Positions 51,915 through 54,390 of a DNA stretch of 54,390 nucleotides are shown one piece after another. The stretch lies in assembly GCA_030426265.1 (NCBI GenBank), contig JAUHYP010000020.1:1-54390 (forward strand), written 5' to 3'. The stretch's first letter is position 1. The number at the start of each line of letters is the position of its first letter. The stretch comes from Gammaproteobacteria bacterium (GTDB taxonomy: Bacteria; Pseudomonadota; Gammaproteobacteria; Xanthomonadales; SZUA-36). A program made the position numbers and the translations under genes. The notes beneath the pieces were generated by a model. It searched no databases. It saw only the letters and a list, made by a program, of their open reading frames with translations, and was not told the origin of the DNA.

Positions 51915-52787
51915 ATGAATGCCAGGGACCCGCTGCAGAATTCGGAAGTGGCCATCATCGGCCGTGGCGTGGAGTCCGTGCTGCGTCGCCTGATCCGCTT
52001 CCTGGCCGGCATCATCTCCCTGGCCAAGCTGCACGAGCTCATCGATTTCATCTACGTGGAGGAGATGGACGAGAAGCTGCGGCGGGAGCATCCCAACCGC
52101 TCGGTCACGCTGTCCACGCTGGCGTTGAACACCGGCCTGGACACGCGCGTGATCAACCGCATCCAGAAAAGCAGCGGCTACAAGCGTGGCCTGCTCAACG
52201 AGGCCGAATTCTTCCGTGATTTCACCCCGGCCGCCAGCTTCCTTCACCGCTGGTCCACGGACGAGGGCTTCGTGGACCCGGACACGGGCCTGCCGCGGCC
52301 ACTGACCGTCAAGGGCGAGACCGGCAGTCTCGAGGCGCTGGCCACGCTGCTCCGGCTGCCCCGGGGCGTGACCATCAAGTCGGTGGTGGAACAGCTCGAA
52401 CGCAGCGGCCTGATCCGCTACGACCGGGACCGGGACGTCATCGAGATGCGGGTCGACCGCTACCTTCCCTCGCCCAGCAAGGACCGGGAAGGCGCACTGG
52501 AAATCGGCTTCCTGGCGGTGAGCCGCCTGATGGACACGGTGCTGGGCAACCTGGCGCCCGAACTGCCCGATTCAGAGCGACTCTACCAGCGTGTGTACTG
52601 GATCAATCGCCTGCCGCCGAGCCAGCGCAGGGCCTTCCGGCGCAGAATGGTGCAGCTGCTGGACGAGGTGGAGCAGGCCGGCTACCGGCAGCTGGAGGAG
52701 CTGGACCAGCACTTCGACACACCGGGCCAGATCTCGGCGGGATTCGGCCTTTACCTGTTCGAGGACGCGGAGGAAGAGCAGGCCTGA
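51915..52787 (+). CDS. DUF6502-like protein, probable DNA-binding (paralogue A)
   Basis: 290 residues, no signal peptide. Residues 63-83 (SVTLSTLALNTGLDTRVINRI) read as a helix-turn-helix; about residues 150-175 (VTIKSVVEQLERSGLIRYDR) could be a winged-helix part. The middle has a conserved pattern, WSTDEGFVDPDTGLPRPL. The C-terminal helical part ends QISAGFGLYLFEDAEEE. It is convergent with a paralogue of 289 residues that shares order and motifs, 22 bp between stops. I assign the DUF6502 family from memory. Function unknown; gene regulation is suggested by the HTH and the shared upstream motif. Confidence 0.75.
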   Translation: MNARDPLQNSEVAIIGRGVESVLRRLIRFLAGIISLAKLHELIDFIYVEEMDEKLRREHPNRSVTLSTLALNTGLDTRVINRIQKSSGYKRGLLNEAEFFRDFTPAASFLHRWSTDEGFVDPDTGLPRPLTVKGETGSLEALATLLRLPRGVTIKSVVEQLERSGLIRYDRDRDVIEMRVDRYLPSPSKDREGALEIGFLAVSRLMDTVLGNLAPELPDSERLYQRVYWINRLPPSQRRAFRRRMVQLLDEVEQAGYRQLEELDQHFDTPGQISAGFGLYLFEDAEEEQA

Positions 52788-52809
52788 TTGAATTCGCGGG
52801 ACGTCGCCT

Positions 52810-53679
52810 TCAGGCGCTCCGGTCCTGCCGCCCCTCGTCCTCGAAATAGTACAGCCCGAAGCCGGCAGTGATCTGGCTGGGCGATTCGATCTTCATTTCC
52901 ATGTCCGTGAGCAGGCCCGTGCCCTGTTCCTCGAACTCTTCCATCAAGGCCGTCAGGCGGCGGCGGAATTCCTCGTGGCGATGGGGCGCCAGGCGGTTGG
53001 TCCAGTAGGCCCGCTGGTAGAGCCGGGGGGTGTCGTCACCGAGGCGTTCGAGGTTGGTGATCACGGTGTCCACCAGTCGGCCGATGGCATGGAAGCCGAC
53101 CTCGATGGCGCCCTCCACGTCGCTGGAGGCGCTGGGCAGGAACTTCTCCGTGACCATGTGCAGCCGGCCGTCCCCGTCTTCCGTGGCGGCCCCGCTGAGC
53201 ACCAGCCGGTCGGCGACGGATCGGGGCGTGACGCCCCGGATGAAAGCCGAGGAGCGCATTAGGGCTTCCAGGCTGGGCGCGTCCCCGAAGACGGGCAGGG
53301 CGCGTGGTTGTCCCGTGGTTTCGTCGAGGTAGCCGGGGTCCGTCGACCACAGGTCCAGCAGGTGCGTGGTGGGGGTCATGTTGCTGGTGAACGCCCGTTC
53401 GCCATCCCCGCCATAACCGGGCCGTGCGCGCAGGCGGTTGAGCTGGCGCGTGTCGACGCCGGTCAGCAGGGCCATCTGGCTGGCCGGCGCCGAGCGTTCC
53501 GGGTACTCCCGGCGCAGGTGCCGTTCGGCTTCCTCCACGAACACCAGGCGCAGGATTTCCTCCAGCCGGGCGAGGCTCATGGCGCCCATCAGCGGGCGCA
53601 CCAGCCGGCGCAGCACGGTGGCTACGGCCATGCCCAGGGCATTGACTTCCTGGGTCCTGAGGTCCTTGTGGAGATCCAT
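52810..53679 (-). CDS. DUF6502-like protein, probable DNA-binding (paralogue B)
   Basis: 289 residues. Matches paralogue A along its whole length: VLRRLVRPLMGAMSLARLEEI, the HTH-like SAPASQMALLTGVDTRQLNRL, WSTDPGYLDETTGQPRAL, RGVTPRSVADRLVLSG, GAIEVGFHAIGRLVDTVITNL, and the end QITAGFGLYYFEDEG. ATG 53679 was chosen because paralogue A starts at the equivalent place. The promoter TTGGCC-17-TACACT is upstream, with the palindrome just after the transcript start. Function unknown. Confidence 0.75.
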   Translation of the reverse strand: MDLHKDLRTQEVNALGMAVATVLRRLVRPLMGAMSLARLEEILRLVFVEEAERHLRREYPERSAPASQMALLTGVDTRQLNRLRARPGYGGDGERAFTSNMTPTTHLLDLWSTDPGYLDETTGQPRALPVFGDAPSLEALMRSSAFIRGVTPRSVADRLVLSGAATEDGDGRLHMVTEKFLPSASSDVEGAIEVGFHAIGRLVDTVITNLERLGDDTPRLYQRAYWTNRLAPHRHEEFRRRLTALMEEFEEQGTGLLTDMEMKIESPSQITAGFGLYYFEDEGRQDRSA

Positions 53680-53698
53680 GGGGTGTTTGTGCTGAAAA

Positions 53699-53714
53699 TT
53701 GACAAAAAAGTCAA
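53699..53714. promoter_or_regulatory. TTGAC-N6-GTCAA palindrome (copy 3 of 3)
   Basis: TTGAC, AAAAAA, GTCAA, perfect 5-bp arms. It lies at about +7 to +22 of the predicted transcript of paralogue B, a repressor-like position, and 19 nt before its start codon. Confidence 0.6.
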
Positions 53715-53726
53715 AATACAGCGCAA

Positions 53727-53755
53727 AGTGTAATGGAATTGCCGGTACAGGCCAA
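53727..53755 (-). promoter_or_regulatory. Promoter of DUF6502-like paralogue B
   Basis: On the minus strand TTGGCC (53755-53750), a 17-bp spacer, TACACT (53732-53727). The palindrome 53699-53714 lies just downstream. Confidence 0.6.
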
Positions 53756-53789
53756 GCGCGGCGCGGCCGGTAACGCACCGTGAAGATCG

Positions 53790-53825
53790 AAAGGAAAACG
53801 GCCGTCCCGGCATGCGGGACGGCCG
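53790..53825 (-). terminator. Rho-independent terminator of the DUF805 gene
   Basis: On the minus strand CGGCCGTCCC, a 7-nt loop and GGGACGGCCG (53825-53799), followed by TTTTCCTTT. Confidence 0.85.
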
Positions 53826-53837
53826 GTGATCAGGGGA

Positions 53838-54212
53838 TCAGGCGGGAGGCGCCTGGCCCTTCGGGTTCTCGCCGTACTGGTTGGGCCCGGGCTCGCTGTC
53901 CAGGCAGTAGAAGACGATCAACACGATGGCGCCGATGATCGGGACGAAGCACAACAACAGCCACCAGCCGGTCTTGCCCGAGTCGTGGAGACGCCGGATC
54001 GCCACGCCGATGGCGGGCAGCAGCACCGCGAGGGAGTAGATACCACTCAGCAGGCCGTAACCGGACTGTGTGGTCGTACCCAACAGGCCGTCGATGAAGC
54101 CGAGCACGAAGGCGACGATGATGTTGAACAGAACGAACCACCAGAATTCACTGCGGCTCGCGCGGCCGTTGAACACGGCGTATTTCTTGAGAACGGCAAG
54201 ATACCACTGCAT
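53838..54212 (-). CDS. DUF805 family membrane protein
   Basis: A 124-residue inner-membrane protein of the DUF805 family. It begins with MQWYLAVLKKYAVFNGRASRSEFWWF, the family signature region, followed by three membrane helices (about 24-45, 52-70, 84-106) and the IRRLHDSGKTGWW loop. The tail is Pro/Gly-rich. Function unknown. GGGGGA lies 14 nt before ATG 54212. It has its own extended -10 promoter and a terminator. Confidence 0.9.
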   Translation of the reverse strand: MQWYLAVLKKYAVFNGRASRSEFWWFVLFNIIVAFVLGFIDGLLGTTTQSGYGLLSGIYSLAVLLPAIGVAIRRLHDSGKTGWWLLLCFVPIIGAIVLIVFYCLDSEPGPNQYGENPKGQAPPA

Positions 54213-54249
54213 AAGGATTTTCCCCCAAGTCTGATGTTGGTGTCCCCTG

Positions 54250-54258
54250 ATGTTAGCA
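54250..54258 (-). promoter_or_regulatory. Extended -10 promoter element of the DUF805 gene
   Basis: TGCTAACAT on the minus strand, 37 nt before the start codon. Confidence 0.45.
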
Positions 54259-54344
54259 CCTGCCGGGAAAAACGCCGGATGGCCCACGACATGGCGCGTT
54301 GGCCGGCGGTGCGCCGCAGGGTGCAACAGGGATTCGAATGGGGG

Positions 54345-54390
54345 TGGTGGGCGATACTGGGCTTGAACCAGTGACCTCTGCAATGTGACT
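54345..54390 (-). tRNA. tRNA-Val (anticodon CAC), 3' portion
   Basis: The 3' part of a tRNA running off the window: CCA (54345-54347), acceptor ATCGCCC, T-arm ACTGG-TTCAAGC-CCAGT, variable AGGTC, anticodon stem TGCAG and a loop GTCACAT whose T33 and register give CAC. The 5' half is beyond the edge, so the identity is moderately sure. Confidence 0.75.

Noticed and set aside
1-54390. CRISPR array, prophage, integrase or toxin-antitoxin pair
   Set aside because: No regularly spaced repeats, phage structural genes, recombinase or typical small gene pairs were found on either strand.

Overview
The window is GC-rich gammaproteobacterial chromosome. The large TonB-dependent receptors, the periplasmic carbohydrate enzymes, the codon use and the C-terminal domain of the GH10 protein suggest the Xanthomonadales/Lysobacterales side, something like Wenzhouxiangellaceae. 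That placement is an inference from gene content. There is no phage, integrase, insertion sequence or CRISPR array. Mobile-type DNA is limited to one REP-like inverted repeat.

Region 1 (1-15.8 kb) is a glycan-use locus. A GH97 glycosidase and an exported aldose 1-epimerase run leftward, divergent from a FadR-type GntR regulator. A perfect 23-bp AT-rich palindrome lies between them. A TonB receptor, a flavin-dependent halogenase homologue and a multidomain GH10 xylanase follow. Next comes a GMC oxidoreductase, its Tat-exported small subunit and a DUF1080 3-keto-disaccharide hydrolase; this trio matches the parts list of 3-keto-glycoside cleavage. An M14 metallopeptidase closes the region.

Region 2 (15.9-30.4 kb) holds envelope and redox genes, many on alternating strands: a LEA14-like lipoprotein, a DUF481 outer-membrane protein, two DadA/PuuB-type flavin oxidases flanking a methylenetetrahydrofolate-reductase homologue, a TPR-sulfotransferase, an aspartyl beta-hydroxylase homologue, a second TonB receptor, an alpha/beta hydrolase, a periplasmic cyclophilin, an uncharacterised membrane protein and an MscS channel. 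A small-RNA candidate lies upstream of the MscS gene.

Region 3 (30.3-40.9 kb) has a ZntB/CorA transporter, tRNA-Arg(CCT) preceded by a copy of its own 5' end, a tightly overlapping sucrose operon (sucrose-phosphate synthase, sucrose-phosphatase, fructokinase-like kinase, amylosucrase), an exported prolyl oligopeptidase and RNase D. Sucrose is probably a compatible solute here.

Region 4 (41-54.4 kb) has a SUMF1-fold protein without the catalytic cysteines, a REP-like 34-bp inverted repeat that supplies the C-terminus of an S1/P1 nuclease, an exported M3 peptidase, a metallophosphoesterase, tRNA-Leu(CAA), a metX-like/cysteine dioxygenase operon, a TrmB-like methyltransferase, two convergent paralogues of a DUF6502-like family, a DUF805 protein and the 3' part of a tRNA-Val.

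The least explained signal is the convergent DUF6502-like pair. A near-identical TTGAC-N6-GTCAA motif lies upstream of both genes and again at 29145.
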